From Calonectria ilicicola (taxonomy: Eukaryota; Ascomycota; Sordariomycetes; Hypocreales; Nectriaceae): 64,000 nt of DNA. Positions 1-10,747 of this stretch are shown here, piece by piece; the first letter of the stretch is position 1, and each line of letters opens with the position of its first letter. The DNA lies in the NCBI GenBank assembly GCA_020809705.1, contig CP085825.1:1178001-1242000 (forward strand), written 5' to 3'. The notes under the pieces were generated by a model. It had not been told where the DNA came from and did not search any database. It saw only the letters and a program-made list of their open reading frames with translations. A program made the translations under genes and the position numbers.

Positions 1-1934
1 TCATGACAGATGGGAAACTCCTACGAGAGTCGATGAAAGAGAACTCTTTTTCTGGCTATGTGAGTTTCTTTCAACCCCAAATCTACTTACTGCAGTGCTA
101 ATAAAACCAGAGTTGCGTAATTGTCGACGAAGCACATGAGAGAAGTTTGCACACCGAGGTTTTGATGGCCCTGCTCAAAAAGGTCGTGGCTCGTCGACGT
201 GATTTGAAGGTAATCATCATGTCTGCTACGTTGGAAGGCAGAGCTTTTCAGAACTATTTTCCCGGGGCATCGTCCTTTCACATACCCGGACGAATTTACC
301 CTGTTCAAATCCAGTATCTCTCTGAACCCACGCCTCATTACATCTCCAGTGCCTTGGAACTTGTTCACCATATACACGAAACGATGGATGATAGTGACAT
401 TCTTCTTTTCTTACCAACTGTGGAGACAATTGAGAAGACGTGCGATGCACTCAGGGAAAACACTGTCGACCTGGTGGTGTTACCTTTATATGCCTCCCTT
501 TCTCAAGCTAAGCAGCAACTTGTTTTTGACAAGTATGGGATTCGAAAATGCATTGTTGCAACTAACATTGCCGAGACCAGTCTAACCATAGACGGAGTTG
601 TCTATGTCATCGGTAAGTTTCTCCTACCCCAGAACCCATTGGAAGGGTTTTAGCTGTCAACGGTACGTATCAATTTGGAGTAACTGATCATGGTCAACAG
701 ACCCGGGTCTGGTGAACCGCTCTGGGTATAACCCTCGTGCAGGCCTGAGCACGGTCATAATAGGGCCAATCTCAAAGGCTGCTGCCGTGCAGCGTGTCGG
801 AAGAGCAGGCCGTACCAGACCGGGTGTTTGTTTCCGGCTGTATACTGAGGACACGTTCAACCAGTGCTTCATCCCAGCTACTCTGCCGGGGATTCTTGAA
901 GATGAACTCGGGTCCGTCATTTTACTTCTCAAATCTATTGGCCACCACGACGTCTACAATTTTGACTTTCTCACTCCCCCTCACCCCGAAGTGTTTCTGC
1001 GTGGCATGCTGGACCTTCAAGCCATGTAAGTACCAAAGCCATTACCTGTGATGTGCTCTAATTTCGACTTACAGGGGTCACATCGATCAGAACGGAAACA
1101 TTACAGGGACGGGTAGGCTAGCAGCCAAGCTCCCCATCCACCCAGCTTGGTTCAATGCCATTGGGGAGGCGCACAAGCTTGGCTGCCGTAACGACATGAT
1201 CAATATCGCCGCTCTCACAAACGTCCGTCAGCAGGCTATTTTTTTGCGGCCATATGATCAACGATTTGCTGCAGATTTGGCCCATCAACGATTTGCATGC
1301 CCGGTCTCAGACCACATCAGCCAACTGCACGCGCTCAACGCATACGAGCTAGAGAAGGAGCAAAAGAGAATCGACATGGCTCAGTGGTGTTTTGACGCGT
1401 TTCTAAACCAGCACGCACTGGACGAGGCTATTAATATTCGTGATCAACTAGAATCAAGTGTCGTGCGAGTCATTCGCCAGTCTTACACCAAGTCAGGTTT
1501 CAATGACGAGAACCACGATACCAACATCAGGAAAGCCTTGCTGAAGGGCTTTTTCTACCAGGCTGCTCATCACTCAGAAGAGAAACACGACAGCGACATC
1601 TACTCTATCTTCAATTGGAACGACTCAGCCGGCATCCATCACGAGAGTTCCCTTGTTGACATCAACCATGAGTGGGTGATTTACCACCAACTTGTCTATG
1701 TTGGAAAGGCGTACATGAAAAATGTGACAGCGGTTGAAGCAGAGTGGCTCATTGTAAGCTTCAAAATTTCTCATCTTTTAACCCTTTAGCCCACTAACAG
1801 TATTTGATCAGGATCTTCCGCATTTCCAGAACGAAAACTTGGCCCTAAGGGGTAGTGGTAGTAAGGGCTTCAGACAGCCCAACGTCAAGAAGTCCCTTGA
1901 CAAGGCCCGGGCAAACCAAGAGAGGATGAAGTAA
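1..1934 (+). CDS. DEAH-box RNA helicase, 3' part (5' end outside window)
   Basis: This is the C-terminal two thirds of a DEAH/RHA-type ATP-dependent RNA helicase of the Prp22/Prp43/DHX class, which remodels RNA-protein complexes. Reading from the left edge I see MTDGKLLRE, then VDEAHERS (motif II), IIMSATL (motif III), NIAETSLTIDGVVYVID (motif V) and QRVGRAGRTRPG (motif VI), followed by the HA2 and OB-fold regions (EWVIYHQLVYVGKAYM) and stop TAA 1932-1934. Four introns restore one frame: 60-110, 613-700, 1026-1074 and 1754-1811. The Walker A region lies left of position 1. No lesion is visible in the part present, so it looks functional. Two decayed paralogues lie at 9148-10141 and 26885-28285. 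The exact orthologue (splicing or ribosome biogenesis helicase, or a lineage-specific one) cannot be assigned; the C-terminal tail after the OB fold is short. Confidence 0.9.
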
Positions 1935-2586
1935 GGTCATCACATCTGGATAGGATGAATTCAATTCACGACCATGCCGTGGTGCGATCTGGGTATCGCC
2001 CTTAGTTGTAGCCTTCCTCGTCTGGGTGAAATCCCTGGTTTGTATCTAGCCTCAAAATTCAGATAGGCTATTATGGAGCCCACAGAGTTTGAAGAACGAG
2101 TCTAAGAGAAATTGATCACCCCAGGAGCCCTTGCGCCTTTTCAGTGGAACGTTTGACACGTAGTCATCGTATGTGTTTCTCAGGAACCATGGGCGTTTTA
2201 CCAGATTTCCTAGACGCCTTATCCTGTGTGAGCAACTTCCCGATTATGAACCTTGTTAGATGCATTGGAACACAATAGGTATTGCCGCTCTTTGGGATGT
2301 AGCAGAATTTTGAAGGCCAAGATAGATTAGAATGGTGAAGAGAGCAATGTGAACGTGTGGTCCATAGATCCTGAATCAGCTGCCAGTGACAAAATGAGGG
2401 GTTGATAAAGCACCGGATATACTTTTCTTCCCGCGCAACCATGAATAAAATTAGTGTTGGATCATTTAGCTTCAATAATGTTTATTTTGTGTGCTGCGTT
2501 AAGCCTTGAGAGAAGTTTTGGAGTATTATCTAACATTATAACAAATGTCAATTCTTGACTAAAAATAACTGCTGGAATCAAATTCA
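1935..2586. other. intergenic, between convergent 3' ends
   Basis: Space between the helicase stop and the stop of the minus-strand phosphofructokinase. It should hold both 3' untranslated regions. The right part (about 2480-2580) is AT-rich, as expected for polyadenylation regions. No coding or RNA gene is supported. Confidence 0.6.
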
Positions 2587-5039
2587 TTACAATCCACGCT
2601 TGGCATCCTTGGCGACCAAACCGGTCAAATTCGACTCAGGTCGGGGATAGTCGGGTCGACCACCCAGAATGTCCACCACCTCAGTCAAGTCTCTCCAGTG
2701 GGCTGTCTTGGGCCGTCGGTTAGGCCAGTCAGTCTCCTTCTCTTCCAGGTCCTTCATGGGGGAGAAGACGACCTCTGAGCCCTGAATTCCGATGACGACT
2801 GTGCTCAAGGGATCCTTCTTAACATGGTTGTGGGCGTTGCAACCAAATTCCTCGAGATGCTGTATGCACTTGATGGCTAGACGGACTGCGCGGCAACGAT
2901 CCATGGGCGAGGGAACACCACCCTGCTGGACGTGACCGGGGATGCTCTCTCGACTCTCGAATCGATCGTGGGCCTCCTCACGGATGATGTCGGCAATGAG
3001 CTTGGCGTTGTAGACCTTGCTGGCCTTTTCGTTGACGAGGATAAGGCGACCGGCGCGGGATTGGCCCTTGTCCTTTCTGAACACTTCCTTAAGATGTCTC
3101 ACATCGGCGTTGAGCATCTCCAGGCTGATGCCTTCCTCGGGAATGTAGACGGCCGAAGCTCCGACATCTAGACCAGCCAGAGTTGCGACGTAACCGGATC
3201 GACCACCCTGGGTTTCAATGACGAACACTCTGCGACGGGTGGCAGATGCAGATTGCTTAATCTTGTCACAGTAGTTGACCAGCTCGTTGAGACAAGTGTC
3301 GGAGCCTAGCGAGTATTCGGTTCCGGGGACGTTGTTGGAGATGGTTGCTGGGAGCAGGCACATGGGGATGCAAAGAGAAGGATACTGGTCGCGAGCCTTT
3401 CGCATCTGGGAAATGGAGTGGAAGGCCTCAAAACCACCCACGATGAAGAGTGCATCGAGGCGGTACTCCTCGATTAGGTTAGCGATTAGCTCCATACCGG
3501 ACTCGGCAGGGAGCTCTCGGTTGGTGCCAATCTCGGAACCACCCTTGCTAGCCCAACCATCAACCTCGAGCCAGTTGAATGGGCGGACTGAGCCGACGGG
3601 CTTGTCGCCGTGATGTCTGGCGAAGCCGGCAAATCCGTTGTGAATGGCAAGGGGCTCATGTCCTCGCGACAGGCAGTAGGCGACGGCAGCACGAACGGCA
3701 GCGTTCATACCACCGGCAGGGGCGCCGACGTTGATGAAACCGATTCTCATGCGCTATGACGATGTTAGTGCTAGCCCTGGAACAATTACAGAGGATCGAC
3801 CCACCTTCTCTTCAGAGACGAGCTTATCCTCGCACATAACGTTGGTAGTCAGCATATAAGACTTCCACTGGTCCTCAAATTCGGAGTCTCGGAGAGACAT
3901 GGCCGTGTCAAAGTCCTTTGCCTCGACTGCTTTGGCAACTCTCTGGGTTTCAGCGACGGCCTCCATCAGAGGCTTGCGGACAATCTTGTTCTCGGTGATG
4001 GCAATGAAAGGTGTCTCAGTTTCGGGAGTGGCGTCAAGCACAGCCTTGACAGCTTCCACACCCTGTAGGGTGGCCAGCATTCGATCATATGCCACAGCAG
4101 TGCCACCTCTCTGGACGTGACCGAGTGTGGTAATGCGGGTATCCAGGGCCAGACCTCCCTCGCTCTTGTCGGCAAGGAGCTTCTTAATTTCTTCAGCGGT
4201 AATCTTGGACCCATTCTTGTCACGGGCGCCCTCGGCCACAATGACAATGGTCTTGCGCTTACCCAGGTTTCGGTGCTGCTGCGTGTTAGCAAAATCGCGC
4301 TAGAGGGGGGAAATAAAATGTTGCTGACCCTTCTAACGACATTTGCCATGTCTTCTTTCCAGTCGTGCTCTCTAGGCCGCTCGGGGATGAAGACAAAGTC
4401 GGCTCCCGTGGCCACACCAGCCATCAAGGCGAGCCAACCGCAATGTCGGCCCATGACTTCGATAACAAAGGCACGGGAGTGAGAAGAGGCAGTAGCCTCA
4501 ATGTAATCGACCATTTCGCAGATACGTGCGAGGGCCGAGTAGGCGCCGATGGTGGCATCGGTGCCGGTCAGATCATTGTCGATGGAGCCGACCAAGCCGA
4601 CGATGTTTAGGTGCTGGTAAGGTTTGGTCTGCGCAGCAGTCAACTCACCCTTGGTGACGAGCTCTTCCAGGAGCGATGGCCACTCTGCGCGAAACTTGTC
4701 GGCACCGGTAAGGGAGCCATCACCTCCACAGATGATGAGGGCATCAATGCCCGACAGGACGAGGTTCTTGGCGGCTACGAGGCGTCCCGGTCGCTCGTAA
4801 AAAGCCATGCACCTGGCGGTTCCAATGAGTGTGCCACCTTCCGAGAGCCAGCCTCGGACGTCATCCCACTTCATGTTGCGAATAAAGTCGCCGCCCTGCA
4901 CCAGGCCCTCATATCCTTCGTAGACGCAATAGGCTTCGCATCCCATGTGAATCGTCATGCGCACGACGGCGCGCACAGCGGCGTTCATGCCTGGGGAGTC
5001 GCCTCCCGAGGTCATAACGGCGATCTTCTTTGCAGTCAT
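2587..5039 (-). CDS. pfk: ATP-dependent 6-phosphofructokinase, fungal double-length form
   Basis: Phosphorylates fructose 6-phosphate to fructose 1,6-bisphosphate, the committed cytosolic step of glycolysis. Three exons (5039-4329, 4275-3805, 3753-2587) with introns 4276-4328 and 3754-3804 give 782 residues, the usual length of the eukaryotic fused-duplicate enzyme. The N-terminal catalytic half has [11 protein letters not shown] (about 12-22), GGDGSL (105-110), the [10 protein letters not shown] catalytic loop (152-161), MGRHCGW (196-202) and HVQRGG. The C-terminal regulatory half starts near [18 protein letters not shown], with a second HVQQGG. That half has lost catalytic residues, as is normal for fungal PFK: GGF replaces GGDG and TISNN replaces TIDND. 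The first intron ends in CAGCAG, so acceptor choice could add one Gln; I chose the form giving RRHRN. The start ATG at 5039 sits directly before the first beta strand. The long region to the right is its promoter side. No lesions seen. Confidence 0.97.
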
Positions 5040-5444
5040 GGTTGCTGATGTGATGGTTGTAGGCCTGCCTGGGGTTGCTGGAAGTGTCGGTCGATCGGGT
5101 CTTAAATGGATCGAGGTTGGTCAGTGAGTCAAATGAACGAACCAGAGTTTGTTGAGAAGAGTGCGCAGACCCTCATGGGGTGTCACACACGGGCACGAGT
5201 GTGACAAAAAACATTGCACACCATTTAATCGCGAGCCCTGATAGTGGAATAGATGGAATAAGAAAAATATAGATTTACCTAAAGCTAGACTATACAACGG
5301 CAGCTTTATTTCACTCATTTATAATGATTAGGTATTTTATTATCATTTTTTTTTCTGATAGCTGGGTTAGGTGAGAAATTTGTGGTGTGCCTTCTATTCT
5401 GTCACCAGCACCACCGCCAGCAGCGGGGGAGGGGCAGGACAGAC

Positions 5445-5466
5445 AGCTAGCTAGCTAGCTAGCTAG
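5445..5466. repeat. AGCT tetranucleotide repeat
   Basis: About five and a half perfect units of AGCT upstream of the phosphofructokinase gene. The unit is self-complementary, so the tract is palindromic in every register. Confidence 0.9.
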
Positions 5467-5710
5467 ACAAGTCGTAGTCAGCGGAGACGGGCCAGCCAGC
5501 GCAGGAAGGCAGCGCTGGAAGTCGCCAAGAAGCAGGCGCAAGGAGGCTTGGAAAGCAAAAGCCACGCAGGTATCATGGCAGGATAAAATCAAATCATGTC
5601 GTCTCACCTTTCACGGAAGCCTCGCGTTGCAGAAAGGGGGAAATGATTATGGCGTCAGCTTCGTGAGCCAACCCGGACCATTCGGTGACGCTGATGGGCG
5701 CATCAGCACA

Positions 5711-5740
5711 CAGGACAGGTCAGGACAGGTCAGGTCAGGG
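5711..5740. repeat. short tandem repeat CAGGACAGGT
   Basis: Two perfect copies of the decamer CAGGACAGGT (5711-5730), followed by a partial third (CAGGTCAGGG). Confidence 0.85.
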
Positions 5741-6969
5741 CGAGTGACCGGGGTGGTGGGTAGCACCGACCAGACCGAGAGGCGCCGGCCAATGCCCCCA
5801 CGCAGTCAAAGGGAAAAATAGCTCACCAAAACATGCTTTCAACGAAATGTATAAGAGATGCAGGATGAAATAAAACAACACAAAATAGAGCAGACTCAAT
5901 AGCAAAAAAAAAATACGAGAAATTAGCACAATATATCTGTGTGTTCCATATCGCTTATTGTGTGTAATTATTTATGTCCCCTCCCTGAGTGGGCCATTTT
6001 TTTTCATTCACCGCGTGGATCCTTGTGGTGTTCATCACGGCACTAGGGGGGTCCTCTCCCGGCCCTATTCCCCATGTCCCAGGCCACACCTGTGCTATAT
6101 CTCCTTGAGCCTCCAGTGCTGCCCCTCGTCCCACTTTGCCACTTGTACCAGATTGACCTCTTTAGTCACGCAATTTACACGGCAACGGAGGTACATCGGG
6201 TCTTCTCCAATCCAGTTGACCTGACAGCCCTGCCTGGTACGCCGTTGGAAGCTTAACAGATTCGACGAGATAAGACCTACCGACGTGATGCGGATGACAT
6301 CACAACGCATTTCCTTTTGAGCGTGGTGGCGCAGTGGGTGAGCTCCTGCACCACATTACCCCGCACAGCCAGAGCTCTCATCGATTTGCAAAATTGACAG
6401 CTGTTTGCAAAGCAACATTGGCTTCCCAGCAAAACACATCTGAAACCATAGAGCGCTCATTTGTAGAATAATTTGTTTATTAGGATACTCAACCTGTATT
6501 CTATGGGCATATTTATGTGGTTATGCCAGGTGTTGGGCCCGCTCTTTACATAAGATTCTTCAAAAAGAGTGATTTAAGATGTGACCCATTTTACTAGTAA
6601 ACCAATGTCCCTTTTTTTTTTTGCAAATCGCCGACAATTTTTTTGCAAATCAACGACCTCCGCCCCCTCTGTGGAATCGTGCCGTGGAGCCAGCACCAAA
6701 GTCAATTCATCTTGGCCAATTCAAAGGCAAGGGACTCTGATAATTCATCAATCTGAACATTATCTACTAGTGAACATCGTGTTGGACTACGCATCTACGC
6801 ATGAAAAATAACTCAAGATGGAAAGGCCTCCTCTTGATGGAGATACCAACTAAGTCGACAGATAGACTACTTAGCATTGGACTACGCCTTGGCCAAGCAC
6901 TAACGACATAGTTATGAGCCTCGTTGTAGACATATTACTATTTTAGCCTCGCGCTAATATTTGTTACCC

Positions 6970-7030
6970 CCTTCTCTTAAGAAAAGATGCCATTTGACGC
7001 GAAGGATAGATTGAAATCAACCAAATGCTA
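6970..7030 (+). repeat. diverged duplicate, copy 1 of the 6.97/13.9 kb pair
   Basis: The segment around AAGGATAGATTGAA, with flanks AAGAAA.TGCC.TTTGA and AACCAAA, matches 13905-13965 in the same orientation with scattered substitutions. Together with the 8321-8537/14652-14867 pair it suggests one larger diverged segmental duplication. Confidence 0.55.
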
Positions 7031-8320
7031 CAGGGTAGGATGGAGGCGAAACCACACCAGCGCGCTCTCACGTAATTCCTCCCACTGGTACAATCCCACC
7101 TAACCTGGTACACTCCCACCTAATTTCTCCCACCTCTTTGCATTTTGGAATCCATAGGCACATCAACACCCTTGGTGTCATCATTCAACCATTCTTACCA
7201 TTGCTACTTGAGAATTGCGCTACACTCGTTATGAGAAAATCACAAACTTCACATTTACATAAACCAACAATTGCATTGCCTTGACACAATGTGGGAACAT
7301 CAACATCTAGTTATAATTACGTTACTACCACTGCTAAATAATTGCATCATCAATCCTACTAAGAAATGGCATTGACATCGCTGCTCGATAGTCACAAACA
7401 CCAGTAGCGAATACAGGCCAGTCACCCAGGATCATTTTCTTGTAGTCTTTCTAATGCAATTTAGCGTTCCGCAAAGACACTCATCCTCACTGCCCATACA
7501 ATACATGTGCCCATAGTCAACCGTAACAATCTCGCCACAGGAAATTGATCTGGTGGCCTGGACCATAACTCTCTATCTGCTAGAAATGAGCACGGCTTTG
7601 AAAACCGTGTTTGCGTCGTAAGAGTCATTTATTTTTCTGGCCCAATTCCCACAGTGTCGAGGATAAACCTGGCAGACATCGATTCGGCTACCATTGCCGA
7701 TATCGTAACGCGCAAGCTCTGCCGCTCAGCCATCATTATGGAATCCCCGCGGGGCCAATTCCCCTACCAGTTCGCCGAGGAAGTCTTCCTTGTCATAAGG
7801 TCTACGCGACCGAACTCCATCCCCCATTTGCCCAGCCGCAATAACTTCGGGGATAGGATCGGGCGTCTTCGAGTAGATGCAGGCGCAGTGTTTGTCGTCC
7901 CAAAATTGGCACTGCTGAAGAGCCCCCAGCGCAACTGTTAGGTTAGTTGGCCATTCCCAGCGCCAGCTCGGAGGCTTGGGCTAGCCTAGGAACTCGTCGG
8001 GGGTCCATAAGTTGGTTTCGATCTTGCGAAAACCTATTTCTGATGTTATGGACTATGTATTGTTTCGGAACGGCGGAAAAATCTTGACAGCACATCTCAC
8101 TTGGCGTGCCGTTGATGCTCCAGAAAGTTCACTTAGGAGGCTGCGCTCGCCAACCTTGGCACTTACAAAGTTGAACCTTACAGTTCACCTCATCTTCCTT
8201 CGCAAGCTGCATTGAGCAACCTAGAGAGCAAGAGTCATAGGCTTTACCGCATCTCTCACAAAGCGTCATGCAAAAGACCAAATTTGCGCGGCTGGATGAG
8301 CTTCAAGTAGAGTAATAATG

Positions 8321-8537
8321 AGAAAACAAGGATGATAGAATGTAAGTTCTATTTGCAGAATGCACTGCCATATGATGAAGGGGCCAATATCTTGGCAACT
8401 CATTTATAGTTAATAGAAATTGAGGTGGTCTTTATTTCTTAACTTAACTACTAAGAAATTCCTTGACTTTGTAATTGTAATGGCCTAGAGGTTGTAATCT
8501 AAAGCTAGCCGACGTGCAGTCTTCAGTTTCTTAGCTG
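8321..8537 (+). repeat. diverged direct repeat, copy 1 (about 215 bp)
   Basis: Aligns along its length with 14652-14867 in the same orientation; shared blocks include AAAACAAGGA, AAATTGAGGTGGT and GACGTGCAGTCTT. Many differences are C-to-T or G-to-A in this copy relative to the other (for example GGTTCTAGTC versus GGTTGTAATC, and CTTGGCTGC versus CTTAACTAC), as expected from mild RIP of a duplicated segment. No coding function is evident. Confidence 0.75.
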
Positions 8538-8631
8538 GAAGATGACGTTACTCTGCGTCTCCGACTTCTCCAATGTCATGCGTCATCATAAAGTCCATTG
8601 GAAGACCCGGCGCACTATCGATTCTTTTTTT

Positions 8632-8685
8632 ATTTTGGTAAATCGTGGGCTCTACCCAAGGGGGAGCTCCAAAGTCACAACGGTC
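8632..8685 (+). repeat. dispersed short repeat, copy A
   Basis: Shares ATTTTGGTAAATCG, a GGCTCTACC core and GGGAGCTCCAAAG with the repeat at 8979-9085 in the same orientation, and with 30151-30256 in reverse. It is truncated after CACAACGGT compared with the other copies. Confidence 0.75.
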
Positions 8686-8978
8686 CTTGGCTTTCTTGCA
8701 AATCCACCAGTGCTTTCTTTGTAGATGAATTGTAATGATAGAACATATTAAATGCAAATCGAACTTCTCATGCAACACCCATCTGCAAAGACTAACGACT
8801 GAAAGTGGGGATTTCGGGTCTCGAGGGCAAGTAATGAATCAAGCGAATAGAAGCGATGAAGAGAATGGAGGCGAAAGTTTCAACCAAATGAGTGTTGCTG
8901 CATCTGAAGGAATCGCCTCGCAGGGGTTGATAGGCTTGTCTGGCAGTTACCGATCACCTCGAGGTGCAGCGTGGATTT

Positions 8979-9085
8979 TATTTTGGTAAATCGTTGGCTC
9001 TACCAAGAGGGAGCTCCAAAGCCACAACGGTGGCAGATACAACTAAGTTTGGCCATATGATTCGCCCGACCAAGATACAATCAAC
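8979..9085 (+). repeat. dispersed repeat, copy B (107 bp)
   Basis: Almost identical to the reverse complement of 30151-30256, 21 kb away: the block from GGTAAATCG through CCACAACGGTGGC, TTGGCCATATGATTCGCCC and CAAGATACAATCAACT is shared with a handful of differences. The 3' end of the helicase pseudogene lies 62 bp to the right. It is probably an end of a small DNA transposon or MITE family. Confidence 0.85.
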
Positions 9086-9147
9086 TGCAGCGTGGGTATA
9101 TTTATTTTATAGTGGCTGATAATTTCCACTTCTGGTCTGTTATGGAG

Positions 9148-10141
9148 TTAAGTTCGATTCATTCCGGCTCGGGCTCTTTGGATATAATCTCTGAGTTTAG
9201 GCTGTCGATAATTTCCGTTGCGTTTCATCGCCAGATTCCTATCATCGACATATTCCAAATCCTGGACCATGTTAGCTGACGCTCATGATATTCACGATGA
9301 AACATACTGCGATCCACTCTAATTCGATTGCAGTCACAGTCTTCATGTACTGCCTTCGAGAAAAGGACATTTTATCGTAAATGACCCATCGATGTTCGTC
9401 GCTGGAGACATAACTGTCAGGGTGAGGCGAAACTGCATGGTTGCCATTTATCGTAACATAGACATCCTCAGACCTGTCGTCGGGATGGAATGCTGCACTC
9501 CAAAAAAAAAAAAAAAACCCCTGGCCAAGGCTTTTCGAATGTTTGTGTCGTTTTCTTTGGAAGACGCCGAAACAGCAAGGTTGCCAAATAGCCTCGTAGC
9601 TATGGATAAGAGCTGCTTTCGGATTTCCAGGACTTGTTCTAGGACATCGTAACTCACAAAAAGCACCTTACACCATTGGCGTAAATCGATACTGCCATTT
9701 CTTTTAGCTGCCGCATACTCATGAAGAACGTTCAATAAAGTAATATGATCCGAGGCAGGGCAGACGAAGCTGAGATGAAGAATGTCGGCCAAAAACCGAG
9801 GGCCACCTGGTCGCAACATTATCGGATTCTGAGTCGCTGAAATTGCAGCGAGACTGACAATATCCACAGCGCAACCCAGTCTCTGTCCCTCTGCCATTAC
9901 CGTATACTATGCAGGATGGAGTGGGAGAGTGGAGGCACGTTGGCCCGAGCTGGTGATGTTCCCGTCTGGTCTGATGAAGCCACTAAAAAAAGGTCAGCGA
10001 CATTTTGCGAGATAATAAAATGGAGGCTTACAGGGTTGATAAAAGCGCGATCGTTCGCAAGTATGTTTCTGGATGGGGTGCGCGCTGCCGATAGAGACAT
10101 CCTCATCTGGTCAAGCAACGCATCACTGCTTTGACCTTGTC
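9148..10141 (-). pseudogene. DEAH-box RNA helicase pseudogene, C-terminal part
   Basis: Reading leftward, this is a paralogue of the helicase at 1-1934. APHPETYLRT is followed by an intron (10031-9983, 49 nt, same position and length as 1026-1074), then GFIRPDGNITSSGQ, LPLHPA, a TAG at 9907-9909 where the paralogue has Trp, and AEGQRLGCAVDIVSLAAIS. A frameshift falls in the A/T homopolymer at about 9502-9516. Then come AAFHPDDRSEDVYV, HRWVIYDKMSF, a last intron (9307-9262), DLEYVDDRNLAMK and stop 9148-9150, matching the paralogue's last exon (DLPHFQNENLALR). The helicase core (motifs I-VI) is absent; homology fades near 10141, where an unrelated gene fragment begins. The conserved introns show it arose by DNA duplication, not retroposition. 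Confidence 0.88.
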
Positions 10142-10149
10142 GCATTGCT

Positions 10150-10707
10150 TTGTCGATAAAGGATCGTATGGGGAGCTTCAACGTATGGGCCAGATCTAGC
10201 CAGGCCGGGAACGCGTCTTGAGCGGCAGTTATAAGTCTTCGCCACTCTACCTTTGAGTACGGTCGCCGGTAATGGTAAAAATTGTGAAGGTTTTGCCAAT
10301 AGTGTGCCGCGGATGGCACCAGCGGAAATGGTATCTATCGTAGTGTTGAACCTAGAGGTGTGACTCTATTCATGTTCTTGGTCTAACTAACTGTGCCGGA
10401 GGCACAGGGCTCTAGCCTGAAGTGATGAAGGGGTGCGTGGCTGAGTCAGCCACCACCCCTCAACACGTAGTGAGTATGTTTAAGATGAGTGAGGCACGCA
10501 ACCTACACCCACGCAACGTATCTGGCTCTCATGGCAAGATACACACTGACCCTTCACAGGGCCCTCGTGGCAGGTCAGCCGGAGTTTCTGATTCTTCAGC
10601 AGTAAACAATTCCAACAAGGCGTTCCCTTGACCCCAGGGAAATCCTTTTCAGTGTGAAGCAGTGGCGCCAGGACCACAACAGCCTGCAGAAGAATCAAGT
10701 CTCCCAT
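10150..10707 (-). pseudogene. Cys-rich/YWQ family member, copy 2, 3'-truncated
   Basis: I do not recognise the family. Exon 1 (from ATG at 10707) encodes a hydrophobic start, then GTPCWNC, RLTCHEG, QCVSC and a further Cys: a C-x2-C ... C ... C-x2-C-x6-C pattern suited to zinc binding. A probable intron (donor after the last Cys, near 10530, acceptor TAG near 10343) leads to an exon starting IPFPLVPSAAHYWQ and continuing through YSKVEWRRL to about 10150. The same two modules with the same splice junction occur in the longer gene at 10748-13662, so they are paralogues in tandem with only 40 bp between them. Downstream sequence is replaced by the helicase pseudogene, so it cannot make a full product. 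Confidence 0.6.
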
Positions 10708-10747
10708 TTTGGTGATGACGGACAGATAATTCAGCTTTCGATCCAGA

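Larger units (their letters stand above)
5040..8320. other. intergenic region, PFK promoter side and degenerate repeats
   Basis: Contains the presumed PFK promoter (roughly 5040-5900), simple repeats near 5.45 and 5.72 kb, poly-T tracts near 6.61-6.65 kb, and low-complexity AT sequence. A segment at 6970-7030 is related to 13905-13965. Short ORFs here lack recognisable motifs. I see no gene that I can support. Confidence 0.5.

Noticed and set aside
4611..5048. 145-codon plus-strand ORF
   Set aside because: Antisense shadow of the phosphofructokinase first exon; no motif of its own.
6310..6400. Possible tRNA gene near GTGGCGCAGTGGGTGAG
   Set aside because: The D-arm-like word is not followed by an anticodon stem or a GGTTCRANNCC T-arm at a proper distance.
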